A stretch of 64,000 bases of DNA from Kribbella sandramycini (GTDB taxonomy: Bacteria > Actinomycetota > Actinomycetes > Propionibacteriales > Kribbellaceae): NCBI RefSeq assembly GCF_013131805.1, contig NZ_JABJRC010000001.1:868001-932000 (forward strand), given 5' to 3'. The notes beneath the pieces are model-generated. The model did no database searches, was not told where the DNA came from, and saw only the letters and a list, made by a program, of their open reading frames with translations. The translations under genes were made by a program, and so were the position numbers. Below are positions 27,287 through 36,332 of the stretch, piece by piece; the first letter of the stretch is position 1; every line of letters begins with the position of its first letter.

Positions 27287-28050
27287 ACATTGCTCCTGCC
27301 CGTGGGGTCGACTCCACGCAGCATCATGCCCTGCCCGAGTGACCACTCGTGGGTCTTGACCGTCGGCGGGTCGGACGGGTCGCGGTACTGGACCAACCAG
27401 GTGGTGCGGGCCTCGTCACTCACGTTCACGCCCGAACCGTGCACGGTCAGGTAGGTGAAGAACAGGACGTCACCTGCTTCGGCCGGCTGTGGGGTGGCGG
27501 TCTCGAAGGCGGGCTCCAGGAGGTGGAACGACCCCTCCGGGTCGTGCTCGCGGGGGCCGTCGAGATGGCTGCCGGGGATGATCCGCACGCACCCCTTCTC
27601 GACCGGGGCGTCGTCGAAGTGGAAGATCGCCGCCCCGACCCGGTGGTACTGGTGCGGGAAGAACGGGTGGTCCTGGTGCAGCGGGAACGGCGATCCGTTC
27701 TCCGGCGGCTTCACGAACAGCTTCGTGTGGTGCAGCTGCACGTTGTCCACCCCCATCACCGCAGCGGCCACATCCGTGAACCGGGGGTCCACCAGCAGCT
27801 TCGCGAACTCCGCGTCGTAGAACTGCGCGTCATGCAGGTGCTGCAGCCGGGTGGCCCCGTCCGCCAGCCCCATCGCCGACTGCCACGTCGGGTCGTCCTT
27901 GCGGTTCAGCTGGGCCAGCAGGTCGTGGCTGCGGCCGCGATAGTACGCCGCCTCCTCCTTGCTGAGCAGGCCTTTCACCAGCACGAAGCCCTCGTCCGCG
28001 TACTGCTGCGCATAGCTCGACAGCTCGGGCCTGGCCGAGGTGATCGTCAT
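27283..28050 (-). CDS. Phytanoyl-CoA dioxygenase (PhyH) family protein
   Basis: This 255-residue Fe(II)/2-oxoglutarate-dependent oxygenase has the facial triad HxD...H visible as His125 and Asp127 (LHQDHPF) and His204 (LTVHGSG). The ATG at 28050 has GGAGGAG upstream; the longer frame is unsupported. In this operon it may hydroxylate the imported compound or its oxidation product. The substrate is unknown; phytanoyl-CoA itself is unlikely in this context. Confidence 0.88.
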   Translation of the reverse strand: MTITSARPELSSYAQQYADEGFVLVKGLLSKEEAAYYRGRSHDLLAQLNRKDDPTWQSAMGLADGATRLQHLHDAQFYDAEFAKLLVDPRFTDVAAAVMGVDNVQLHHTKLFVKPPENGSPFPLHQDHPFFPHQYHRVGAAIFHFDDAPVEKGCVRIIPGSHLDGPREHDPEGSFHLLEPAFETATPQPAEAGDVLFFTYLTVHGSGVNVSDEARTTWLVQYRDPSDPPTVKTHEWSLGQGMMLRGVDPTGRSNV

Positions 28051-28147
28051 CTCGAAGCTCCTCCTGTTCGGGTCCTTCGAGCGTAGGAAACATCGGCGTC
28101 CGGCAGCAGGATCCGGCCGGACGCCGATGTTTCTCAAACGGACACGA

Positions 28148-29923
28148 TCACAGGCCGAGCTCCCCCAGCCGCACGCTGATCCGGGGGTCCGTCGAGATCA
28201 CCGGGGCCTCCGAACGCACCCACGGATCGCCGCCGAAGTAGGTCTGGAAGATGTTCTCCGCCGTCCGCGTCGCCAGCGCCTGGGAGGTCAGGGTCGGGTT
28301 CGGCCCGCCCAACCCGTTCGACAGGGCCGAGTTGTCCGCCACGAACAGCCGCTTCACCGCCCGCGTCTCACCGGTCGCGTCGAGGACCGAATTCCGCTCG
28401 GAGGACCCCATCCGCATCGAGGACTGGACATGCAGGATGAGCGGCGCCCAGTCGATCCGGTAGACCTTGCGGGCGCCCGCGCCGCGCAGCAGCTCGGCCG
28501 CCTTCCGCGCCATGAACTCACGGTTGCGCAGCGTCCGCTTGGTCCGCTTGCGGTGGTTGAAGGTGACCTTCGGGATCGGCCCGTTCTCGTCGGCCGGCAG
28601 CGCGGACGGCGTCACCCGGTTCTGCGCCTCGACGTCGTCGTCCGTGATCACCAGCACGGTCATCAGCTTGTCGATGCCGCCGGCAACCAGCTCCTTCAGC
28701 TCCGGGCCCATGACGCGCCCGGCCGGGCCGTCCCACGGGCCGGTCTTACCGCGGCCGTTCTTGTACTGGCCGCGGATCCCGCTGTCCGACAACGTGCCCG
28801 CGAAGGCGTTCAGCGCCGGCGGCAGGCCGACGTTCTCCAGACCGCCGTACGGCGGGTAGTCGAGCCGCGCACTCGACCCGACGCCCTTCGGGTTCCCCGT
28901 GTAGTCGTCGAACGAGCCGATCATCCAGTCGAAGAAGTGGTCGGTGTACCCACGCCCGACCCAGCCGTTCGGGTTCGGCAGGCCGCTGTTGAACCACAGC
29001 CGAGGGTTCTCGGTGCAGCCGCCCGACATCACCACGACCCGGGCGTCCTCGCGATGCTCCTCACCGGTCACGTTGTCCCGCCACGTCACCCCGGACGCCG
29101 TCAGGACGCCGTGCCGGTTCTCGGTGTGCACCCGCGTCACGTACGCATCCGCGATCAGCTCGGCCGGCTTGCCGCCGCGCGACCAGACCTCGGCCGTCAA
29201 CGCCATCGGCACATAGCTGTTGTCCGTCGAGCGTTTCGCGTACTGGTTGCGCGGAGCCCCCTTCGGCCGCATGCACCCCTGGAAGCAGTACCCGCAGAAG
29301 GTGCAACCGGTCGCCTTCGGATAGACCAGCAGATCGGACGACGTCGTCTTCCCAGCGGTACCGCCGGGTTGCAGAATCGCGTTCTCCTGCGGCCGGTACG
29401 ACGCCTTGTGGGTCGTCTTGGTCGTCTGCACCGGGAGCCCCATCGTCTCGGCGCCCTTGAAGAACAGCTGCTCCTTGTGCCCCATCGCGGCCGTCTGGAC
29501 CGGCATCAGCGCCTCGACCCATTCGAAGTACGGCACCATCTCCGAGTAGCTGAACGGGAACCGGTGCTCGACGTCGTACTCGTTGCGGTCGGCCCCTTCG
29601 TACCCCTTGAAGACCCCCGGGTACGCGCGCGGGTAGTTGCCGTAGAAGTGCTGCGTCGTGCCGCCGACGCCGGACAGCTGCCAGACGAACGAGTTCTGCG
29701 GCCACTCCCGGTACCAGGCCGGTTTCGAGCGATCCGTCGGCCCGAGCCGGAAGTACCCGGTCAGCGGGTTGTTCGCATCCTCCTCGAACGTCGACCACTC
29801 CTCGCGCGGCTTCGCGTGCCGCGGCCCCGCCTCCAGCAGCAGGACGTCGAGCCCCTTCGCCGCCAGCTCCTTGGCGACCACCGGCCCACCGCCGCCGGCT
29901 CCGATCACGATCACGTCGCGCAT
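28148..29923 (-). CDS. GMC family FAD-dependent oxidoreductase, large subunit
   Basis: This 591-residue flavoprotein has an N-terminal FAD-binding VIVIGAGGGGPVVAKELA and LLLEAGP. A Cys-rich segment (GCTFCGYCFQGCMRP) lies in the middle, and a C-terminal HVQSSMRMG/NPTLTSQALATRTAE region carries the catalytic His and Asn expected of sugar or polyol dehydrogenases. Its ATG overlaps the stop of the upstream Tat-signal subunit gene (TGATG). It has no signal of its own, so co-export with that Tat partner is likely. Comparable two-subunit enzymes oxidise gluconate, fructose or inositol-like polyols. The substrate is unknown. Confidence 0.9.
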   Translation of the reverse strand: MRDVIVIGAGGGGPVVAKELAAKGLDVLLLEAGPRHAKPREEWSTFEEDANNPLTGYFRLGPTDRSKPAWYREWPQNSFVWQLSGVGGTTQHFYGNYPRAYPGVFKGYEGADRNEYDVEHRFPFSYSEMVPYFEWVEALMPVQTAAMGHKEQLFFKGAETMGLPVQTTKTTHKASYRPQENAILQPGGTAGKTTSSDLLVYPKATGCTFCGYCFQGCMRPKGAPRNQYAKRSTDNSYVPMALTAEVWSRGGKPAELIADAYVTRVHTENRHGVLTASGVTWRDNVTGEEHREDARVVVMSGGCTENPRLWFNSGLPNPNGWVGRGYTDHFFDWMIGSFDDYTGNPKGVGSSARLDYPPYGGLENVGLPPALNAFAGTLSDSGIRGQYKNGRGKTGPWDGPAGRVMGPELKELVAGGIDKLMTVLVITDDDVEAQNRVTPSALPADENGPIPKVTFNHRKRTKRTLRNREFMARKAAELLRGAGARKVYRIDWAPLILHVQSSMRMGSSERNSVLDATGETRAVKRLFVADNSALSNGLGGPNPTLTSQALATRTAENIFQTYFGGDPWVRSEAPVISTDPRISVRLGELGL

Positions 29924-30816
29924 CAGTCGCGCACCTCCTGGCGCCCTTGGTAGTAGCCGATGAAGTCGTCCCAGCCCTCTACCGGGCCGTCGGGCTGGTA
30001 GCCGGTCAGCGTCCAGCCGACGGGCCGCTTGCGCAGCGTCTTCGTCTCCCGATCCAGAACGCCGTACTCGCTGTACGCCCCGAAGGTCGCGAACTCGATC
30101 AGCGCGCCGCCGACGAACTTCAGCAACCCGGACACCGAGGCCTTCAGCGGCTCCGGGAAGTGGACGTCGAGGAGCGCGACCAGATCCGAGTCGGTCTTCT
30201 CGATCAACTCGAACGCGCGCGCCTTCTCGGCGTACGTGAGCCGCGCGAACGGCGACAGGTGCAGCCCGTTCACGGCGGCCGGGTTCACCTGGGTCGCCAT
30301 CAGGTTCAGCAGGCCGGCGATCGGGAACGACAGCGGAATCGCCTCGTCGCTCTGCAACAGCGCCGTGAATGCCTGATCCAGACTGCGCAGCTCGGCCGGC
30401 AGTACTTCGAGGCCCGGCAGACTGACCCCGGAGTCGGCCAGCCCCGTCACCAGGGCGGCGCTGATCGGCTGCGCGAGCGCATCGGGGAACGGGACGAAGT
30501 TGTCCAGGGCACTGATCATGAAGTCGGTCGCGCCGGCCTCCAGCGCGCCCGGCGTCCGGCTGGTCGCGCGCTGCGTCCGCGAGTACTGATCGGGCCCCGG
30601 CAACGCGAACGTCGTCAGCCCGTTCAAGGTGTCGCGCGCCAGCGCCGCGAGCACCGGGCGGACCAGATCGACCGCCGGCGGCAGCAGCGGGTTGGTCGCG
30701 CCCGAGGCCGGATTCAGCAGGCCGCGCGCCAGCAGCCCACCCCCGCCCAGCGCCGCGCCCAGTACGCCGATCCGGGCGAGGAACGCCCGTCTGGACAAAT
30801 TTCGGGGTTCGGCCAC
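29923..30816 (-). CDS. Tat-exported small subunit of the GMC dehydrogenase (gluconate 2-dehydrogenase subunit 3-like)
   Basis: The 297-residue protein begins with a twin-arginine signal (LSRRAFLARIGVLGAALGGGG). The mature part is helical and alanine-rich, with DWDDF-like C-terminal WDDFIGYYQGRQEVRD, similar in layout to the gluconate_2-dh3 family that accompanies GMC oxidoreductases. It probably carries the folded flavoprotein through the Tat system. One-base overlap with the GMC gene supports a 1:1 complex. Confidence 0.78.
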   Translation of the reverse strand: MAEPRNLSRRAFLARIGVLGAALGGGGLLARGLLNPASGATNPLLPPAVDLVRPVLAALARDTLNGLTTFALPGPDQYSRTQRATSRTPGALEAGATDFMISALDNFVPFPDALAQPISAALVTGLADSGVSLPGLEVLPAELRSLDQAFTALLQSDEAIPLSFPIAGLLNLMATQVNPAAVNGLHLSPFARLTYAEKARAFELIEKTDSDLVALLDVHFPEPLKASVSGLLKFVGGALIEFATFGAYSEYGVLDRETKTLRKRPVGWTLTGYQPDGPVEGWDDFIGYYQGRQEVRD

Positions 30817-30880
30817 GAAACACCCTCCGTTGTGGGACCAGTTGAGCTACTGGTCCCACAACGAGCAGATGTGACCTGGG

Positions 30881-31111
30881 TTACTCCTCGACCGGGACGG
30901 CGATCGGCCGCAGCCGCGCCCACAGCACGAACAGCGCCGCGAACACGAGCATCCCGATCCCGCCGTACAGGTTGATGTTGATCCCGGCCGCCTTGTCGAT
31001 CTCGGCCTGTTTCCCGACCAGCCCGAGGACGGTCAGGATCAAGCCGTAGATCCCGATCAGCGCCGCGATCACGACCCGGATGTCGAAGGCTCCGGACTTC
31101 TTCTCTGCCAT
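30881..31111 (-). CDS. Small two-helix membrane protein
   Basis: This 76-residue protein has two predicted membrane helices (about 11-33 and 46-66) joined by a short polar loop (GKQAEIDKAAGININ). It is ten bases downstream of the symporter stop in the same operon. Position suggests an accessory subunit of the symporter, but I recognise no family. Confidence 0.72.
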   Translation of the reverse strand: MAEKKSGAFDIRVVIAALIGIYGLILTVLGLVGKQAEIDKAAGININLYGGIGMLVFAALFVLWARLRPIAVPVEE

Positions 31112-31121
31112 GACGATCCCC

Positions 31122-32807
31122 TCAGCCGAAGACGATGTTCAGGACGACGACCAGACCGAGCGAGATCCCGGCCAGCAGCACCGGCTTGCGGTACCAGCCG
31201 TGGTCACCTTCGCCGGCCGCCTCGGTGCGCTGCTCCTTCGGCGTCAGCGAGTACACCAGCCCGACCAGCTCGGACTCCTGTTTGGCCCGCGTCATCGAGC
31301 TCACCAGCACGCTGACCAGGATGTCCACCACGAACGCCGCGCCCGCGCCGACGAAGCTGGCGCCCTGACCCGGCAGGTCGATGACGCCGGTCTCGGACAG
31401 CACGAAGACGAGGACGGCGGTCGCCGTACCGCTGACCAGACCGATCCAGCCGGCCGCGGCGGTCATCCGCTTCCAGAACATACCGAGGATGAACGTGGCG
31501 AACAGCGGCGCGTTGAAGAACGAGAACAGCTGCTGCAGGTAGTCCATCAGGTTGCTGTAACCGGAGGCGATCGCGGCCGTGCCGATCGCGACGATCGTGC
31601 CGCCGACCGTGACCCAGCGGCCGGTCTTCAGGTAGAACTCGTCACTGCGGTCCTTGATCACGTACCGCTCGAGCAGGTCGTAGGTCATCACCGTGTTGAA
31701 CGAGCTCAGGTTGGCCGCCATACCGGCCATGAACGAGGCCAGCAGGCCGGTGATCGCCAGGCCGAGCATGCCGTTCGGCAGCAGGTCGCGCATCAGCAGC
31801 AGCAGCGCGTCGTTGTAGGTCACCTCGCCACCGCTGCCGCCGTTCGCCTTGTACTGCTGCAACTCCGGGACGGCGACCGCCGCGATCATGCCCGGGATGA
31901 TGACGATGAACGGGATGAACATCTTCGGGAACGAGCCGATGATCGGCGTCCGCCGGGCCGCCGACATGTTCTTCGAGGCCATCGCGCGCTGGACCTCGAC
32001 GAAGTTCGTCGTCCAGTAGCCGAACGAGAGCACGAAACCGAGACCGAAGACGAGCCCGACCACCGAGAGGAAGCTGCTGTTGAAGCCGCTCAACTCGTTG
32101 CCCGGCCAGGCACTCAGTTGCTCCGGGCCGCCGGTTCCGGCGCTGATCTTGTCGACCAGCCCCTGCCAGCCGCCGACCTTGTGCAGGCCGACCAGCGTCA
32201 GCGGGAGCAGCGCGGCGACGATCACGAAGAACTGCAGCACCTCGTTGTAGATCGCCGCGGACAGGCCGCCGAGCGTGATGTAGCTGAGCACGATCACGGC
32301 CGCGACGATCACCGAGACCCAGATCGGCCAGCCCAGCAGCACGTTCACGATCGTCGCCAGCAGGAACAGGTTCACCCCCGCGATCAGCACCTGCGCGACG
32401 GCGAAGCTGATCGCGTTCACCAGGTGCGCGGGTTTGCCGAACCGGCGCAACATGAACTCCGGCACGCTGCGGACCTTGGAGCCGTAGTAGAACGGCATCA
32501 TCACGACGCCGAGGAACAGCATCGCGGGGACGGCGCCGATCCAGAAGTAGTGCACGGTCGGCATCCCGTACTGGGCGCCGTTCGCGGACATCCCCATGAT
32601 CTCGATCGCGCCGAGGTTGGCCGAGATGAACGCCAGCCCGGTCACCCAGGCGGGCAGCGAGCGCCCGGAGAGGAAGAAGTCCAGGCTGTTGGAGACGGCG
32701 CGTTTGGCCAGGTACCCGATTCCGAGCACGAAGACGAAGTACGTCGCGATGATGATGTAGTCGATCGCCTGGGCGTCGAGTCTCAGGACGGAGTCTTGTG
32801 GCAGCAT
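31122..32807 (-). CDS. Sodium:solute symporter (SSS family)
   Basis: The 561-residue transporter of the SGLT-like SSS family has about 13-14 hydrophobic helices. Family signature text includes DFFLSGRSLPAWVTGLAFISANLGAIEIMG near the N-terminus and GFGLGFVLSFGYWTTNFVEVQRAMASKNMSAARRTP centrally. It imports a solute, probably a sugar or polyol, with Na+. GGAGGG precedes the chosen ATG at 32807; the open frame further upstream is not protein-like. It heads the six-gene operon leading to the GMC dehydrogenase. Confidence 0.92.
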   Translation of the reverse strand: MLPQDSVLRLDAQAIDYIIIATYFVFVLGIGYLAKRAVSNSLDFFLSGRSLPAWVTGLAFISANLGAIEIMGMSANGAQYGMPTVHYFWIGAVPAMLFLGVVMMPFYYGSKVRSVPEFMLRRFGKPAHLVNAISFAVAQVLIAGVNLFLLATIVNVLLGWPIWVSVIVAAVIVLSYITLGGLSAAIYNEVLQFFVIVAALLPLTLVGLHKVGGWQGLVDKISAGTGGPEQLSAWPGNELSGFNSSFLSVVGLVFGLGFVLSFGYWTTNFVEVQRAMASKNMSAARRTPIIGSFPKMFIPFIVIIPGMIAAVAVPELQQYKANGGSGGEVTYNDALLLLMRDLLPNGMLGLAITGLLASFMAGMAANLSSFNTVMTYDLLERYVIKDRSDEFYLKTGRWVTVGGTIVAIGTAAIASGYSNLMDYLQQLFSFFNAPLFATFILGMFWKRMTAAAGWIGLVSGTATAVLVFVLSETGVIDLPGQGASFVGAGAAFVVDILVSVLVSSMTRAKQESELVGLVYSLTPKEQRTEAAGEGDHGWYRKPVLLAGISLGLVVVLNIVFG

Positions 32808-32933
32808 CGGCCCTCCGGGTTCTATGTGACGCAGCGTGGTGGTACCGCTCTGGAACGTTACTCCTGCTTTCAACAACCCAGAAGGGCGACCCGCGTCTCC
32901 ACCCGGATCTCCACCCCAGGACGGTCCTGCGAG

Positions 32934-32954
32934 TGGGCAGTGCCCATTTAGCGT
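32934..32954 (+). promoter_or_regulatory. Palindrome and -10 box upstream of the two-component operon
   Basis: TGGGCA-g-TGCCCA at 32934-32946 is a perfect inverted repeat directly abutting the -10 candidate TAGCGT (32949-32954). TAGCGT ends six bases before the ATG at 32961. An operator over the core promoter is plausible. Confidence 0.45.
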
Positions 32955-32960
32955 CGAAGC

Positions 32961-33446
32961 ATGTCTTTCGGAACCCTTCCCAACGCTCTCGTCGTCGTCG
33001 CGATCGTGGCCGCGGTGGTCGTCCGCCGGCTGCGGTGGTCGGAGCTGGAGAACTCGGACGCCGACGTCTGGCGCGGGCCGCTGATCCTGATGGGCGTCGG
33101 TGTCTACCAGCTGTACGGCAAACATCTCGGGCTCGGCCCGATCGACCTGACGCTGCTGATCGCCGGCGTCGGCGTCGCCCTGGCCGCCGGATTCCTGGCC
33201 GGCCGCGTCGCGCAGGTGGAGCGACGCGCCGGGAAGGTGTTCTACCGGCTCGGCCTGCCCGGACTCGGCATCATGGTGGCCTATCTGGTCGTCCGCCTCG
33301 GCCTGGCCGGCCTCGGTCATCTGGTGGGGGCCGCGAGTGTCGGCGGCGGTGCGCTGTTGCTGAGTCTGGGCGCGAACCTCCTGACCCAGTCGACCGTCAT
33401 CCAGTCCAGAGCACACCACCGAGCCGAGGAGTACAGCACCAGTTGA
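32961..33446 (+). CDS. Integral membrane protein upstream of a sensor kinase
   Basis: This 161-residue protein has about four hydrophobic helices (near 5-22, 40-54, 62-82 and 97-140) and no recognised catalytic motif. It resembles small DUF1453-like membrane proteins only loosely. Its stop overlaps the TTG start of the histidine kinase gene, so it may be part of the sensing unit. It is probably leaderless. Confidence 0.72.
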   Translation: MSFGTLPNALVVVAIVAAVVVRRLRWSELENSDADVWRGPLILMGVGVYQLYGKHLGLGPIDLTLLIAGVGVALAAGFLAGRVAQVERRAGKVFYRLGLPGLGIMVAYLVVRLGLAGLGHLVGAASVGGGALLLSLGANLLTQSTVIQSRAHHRAEEYSTS

Positions 33447-34561
33447 GCGACTCGAAAGAGCCCGGCCGGAGCGCAGCAGGCCGGCGGCGCTGGACGCTCG
33501 GGGACAGCGGGTCGCTCGGGCGGGTGATGACGGCCGCGGTGGCGATCGGGGTGCTCGCCACCTCTCGCCCCGCGGACTCCCGGGTGTGGATCGTGCTCGG
33601 CGCGGCGCTGGTGACGTTCTTGAGCGGCATCCTGCTGATGCGGCTGCGGCCGCGGGTTGCGCTCGTCCTGCTCGGGACCGTCGCGGTCGGCGGAGCGTTG
33701 CTGGCCGGCGTGCGGGACTCGAACGCCCTGGTCCTGGTGCTGGTCTCGCTCACGAGCGTTGTGGTGGTGGATCTCCGGCGGTCCGGGATCCGGGTGATTG
33801 TTGCTGTCAGCATCGGAGTGGTGGCCGGGTTCGGGGCGTCGGCATGGTGGTTCGAGCGCAGCGGCCTCTGGTTCCTGACGCAGGTGATGTGGGCCGCGAT
33901 CCTGCTCGCGTTCGGGGTGAACCGGCGGCAGTACGAGATCCAGCTCGAGCGGACGCAGCGCGAGCAGGCGCGGGCGGCGCGGCTGGAGGAGCGCGGCCGG
34001 ATCGCGCGCGACCTGCACGACGTCCTCGCCCACTCGCTCGGCGGGCTCAGCGTGCAACTTGAAGTGGCCGAGGGGCTGCTGACCGAACGCCGCGACGTCG
34101 ACGGGGCCCTGGAGCGCGTCCGCCGGTCGCGGCGGCTCGCCGTCCAAGGGCTGGCCGAGGCCCGGAATGCCGTGGCCGCGTTGCGATCGGACGACGTACC
34201 GGAGCTGGCCGCGACCCTGCGCAAGCTGGCCGAACAACACCAAGCCGACCACGGCGTCGCCGTCCGTCTGACCATCGATGGGACGCCGAGCAGACGCGAG
34301 CCCGGCGCGACCGTCGCCCTGCTCAGCGCGGCCCGCGAAGCGCTCACCAACGCGGGCAAGCACGCGCCCGGACAGCCGGTCGACATCGAGCTCAGGTACT
34401 CAGGCGGCGTCCGGCTGCGGGTGCGGAACGCGGGCCCGACGGACGGCGCGGGGTTCGGGCTCGCCGGGATGCGCGAGCGGCTGGCCCTGGTCGGTGGCAC
34501 GCTGACGGCAGGCCCGGATGGGGACGACTGGCTGGTGGTCGCGGAGGTACCTGATGAGTGA
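33443..34561 (+). CDS. NarL-type sensor histidine kinase
   Basis: The 372-residue kinase has an N-terminal set of about five to six membrane helices (about 28-160), a HisKA_3 dimerisation domain with phospho-acceptor His192 in GRIARDLHDVLAHSLGG, and a C-terminal ATPase with REALTNAGKHA and GFGLAGMRERLALVGG. The TTG at 33443 overlaps the preceding stop (TTGA), and GGAG lies about 11 bases upstream. An internal ATG at 33527 is an alternative. The partner regulator follows with an 8-base overlap. The stimulus is unknown. Confidence 0.9.
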   Translation: MSDSKEPGRSAAGRRRWTLGDSGSLGRVMTAAVAIGVLATSRPADSRVWIVLGAALVTFLSGILLMRLRPRVALVLLGTVAVGGALLAGVRDSNALVLVLVSLTSVVVVDLRRSGIRVIVAVSIGVVAGFGASAWWFERSGLWFLTQVMWAAILLAFGVNRRQYEIQLERTQREQARAARLEERGRIARDLHDVLAHSLGGLSVQLEVAEGLLTERRDVDGALERVRRSRRLAVQGLAEARNAVAALRSDDVPELAATLRKLAEQHQADHGVAVRLTIDGTPSRREPGATVALLSAAREALTNAGKHAPGQPVDIELRYSGGVRLRVRNAGPTDGAGFGLAGMRERLALVGGTLTAGPDGDDWLVVAEVPDE

Positions 34562-35195
34562 GCCGATCCGCGTGATCGTCGCCGACGACCAGCAGGTCGT
34601 CCGCGAAGGCCTGGTCGCGCTGCTCGGGCTGCTCGCGGACGTCGAGGTCACCGGCGCGGCCGCGAACGGGGCCGAGACGGTCGAACTCGTTGCGCAGGGC
34701 AACGTCGACATCGTGCTGATGGATCTGAGGATGCCGGTCCTGGACGGCGCCGGTGCGACCGCCCGGATCACGGCCGAGTACCCGGCGGTCGCCGTCCTGG
34801 TGCTGACGACGTACGCCGACGACACCTCGATCGCGACCGCGTTACGGGCCGGGGCGCGCGGTTACCTGACCAAGGACGCCGGCCGCGCCGAGATCGGGGC
34901 CGCGCTGCGCGCCACGATGGCCGGGCAGTCGACGTTCGATCCCGAGGTGACCCGGCGGCTGGTCGCCGGGCTGGCGCCCGAGGGGCCGGCGGACGACGGG
35001 CTCACCGCGCGGGAGACCGAAGTACTGCGGCTGATCGCGCAGGGGCTGAGCAACCCGGAGATCGCGGCGCGGTTGTTCATCGGGGAGGCGACCGTGAAAA
35101 CCCATATCAACAACACGTTCGCCAAGATCGGCGCCAGGCACCGCGCGGAGGCGGTCCGGTACGCCTACCGGCACGGGATCGCGTCAGATTCGTAG
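34554..35195 (+). CDS. LuxR/NarL-family response regulator
   Basis: The 213-residue regulator has a receiver domain (phospho-acceptor Asp57 in MDLRMP) and a C-terminal LuxR helix-turn-helix (LTARETEVLRLIAQGLSNPEIAARLFIGEATVKTHINN). The ATG at 34554 has GGAGGT upstream and overlaps the kinase gene by eight bases. It forms a cognate pair with the preceding kinase. The stop overlaps the convergent EEP-family gene. Confidence 0.93.
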   Translation: MSEPIRVIVADDQQVVREGLVALLGLLADVEVTGAAANGAETVELVAQGNVDIVLMDLRMPVLDGAGATARITAEYPAVAVLVLTTYADDTSIATALRAGARGYLTKDAGRAEIGAALRATMAGQSTFDPEVTRRLVAGLAPEGPADDGLTARETEVLRLIAQGLSNPEIAARLFIGEATVKTHINNTFAKIGARHRAEAVRYAYRHGIASDS

Positions 35196-36179
35196 CTCGG
35201 CGACGACCGGGAGGTGGTCGCTACCGGTCGACTCGCCGACCCAGGCCTTGGTGGGCGTGACGCCGCGGACCAGGATGTGGTCGATCCGGGCCATCGGGAA
35301 GGTGGCCGGCCAGGTGAAACCGAAGCCGTTCCCCGAGGCGCCCTGGGCCGAGCGCAGGCCGGCCGTCAACGGGGCCAGGCTGCGATCGTTCGCCGTCCCG
35401 TTGAAGTCGCCCATCACGATCACGCCGAGCAGCTTCTCGTCGGCGATCTGCCGGCCGAGCGACTTGATCGTCCGGTTGCGCTGGTCGGAGGTGAAGCCGG
35501 TGGTGTCGATCCGGACCGACGCCAGGTGGGCGACGTACACCGCGACCTTGCCCTCCGGGGTGTCCACCTCGGCGCGCAGGGCGCGCGTCCAGGCGAAGCC
35601 GACGTCGATCGACTTGCTCTCCTCGACCGGGTACTTCGACCAGAGCGCGACGGTGTCGCGGGCGACCAGGTACGGGTACTCGTCGGCGAATGCGGCCTTG
35701 TAGATCTTCATGTCCGCCGCGGTGATCTCCTCGAGCGCCAGCACGTCGGCCTTCAGCGCGAGCAAGCGCTGCGCGGTGTGGGCCGGATCGGCGTTGCCGG
35801 CATTCACGTTCTGCGAGACGACCCGGAGGTCGTGCGCGCCGCCGCTGCGGCTCGGGATGATCTGGTCGGCGAACATGTAACCCCACACCAAGGCGGGCAC
35901 CAGCAGCGCGACCCCGGCCACCGCGGAACGCCGTACCAGCGCGAACAACCCCAGCACCGGGACGGCGAGGCCGACCCACGGCAGGAAGGTGTCGAGCAGG
36001 CTGCCCATGTTGCCGAACTCGTTCGGCACCCAGCGGTGGAAGACCAGCACGCACGCGGCGAGAATCGCCAGCACCGCGATGAATCGGCCACGCCGCCACA
36101 TCCCGCCCGAACGGGCGCGACGGGCCCCGGATCGTTGCGGCGGCCTCGGCGGAGTGCGTACGGCGGTGTGGCTGGACAT
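35184..36179 (-). CDS. Membrane-anchored endonuclease/exonuclease/phosphatase (EEP) family protein
   Basis: This 331-residue protein has three N-terminal membrane helices (about 30-105) and an external EEP domain. Catalytic motifs visible are QNVNAGN, ALEEIT, VMGDFNGT and GSDHLPVV. Substrates of this fold range from nucleic acids to phospholipids; the extracellular position favours a lipid or phosphate ester. The ATG at 36179 is chosen over the longer frame. Confidence 0.85.
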   Translation of the reverse strand: MSSHTAVRTPPRPPQRSGARRARSGGMWRRGRFIAVLAILAACVLVFHRWVPNEFGNMGSLLDTFLPWVGLAVPVLGLFALVRRSAVAGVALLVPALVWGYMFADQIIPSRSGGAHDLRVVSQNVNAGNADPAHTAQRLLALKADVLALEEITAADMKIYKAAFADEYPYLVARDTVALWSKYPVEESKSIDVGFAWTRALRAEVDTPEGKVAVYVAHLASVRIDTTGFTSDQRNRTIKSLGRQIADEKLLGVIVMGDFNGTANDRSLAPLTAGLRSAQGASGNGFGFTWPATFPMARIDHILVRGVTPTKAWVGESTGSDHLPVVAELRI

Positions 36180-36319
36180 GTCCCGATTGTTGCGGAGATG
36201 CGTGTCGCGCCAAAGCCCGCAAGGGGGTTCGAGCGGCGATTTCATCCGATGGGACGAGCGATCCGGCCGAACGGATTAGATCTTCGTGAGAGGCTCTGGT
36301 GCGTTCGGCGGACAGCGCC

Positions 36320-36325
36320 GACAAT
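36320..36325 (+). promoter_or_regulatory. Candidate -10 box for a leaderless membrane-protein gene
   Basis: GACAAT ends exactly seven bases before the ATG at 36333, the same geometry as the other leaderless candidates. Confidence 0.4.
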
Positions 36326-36332
36326 GCGGGGT

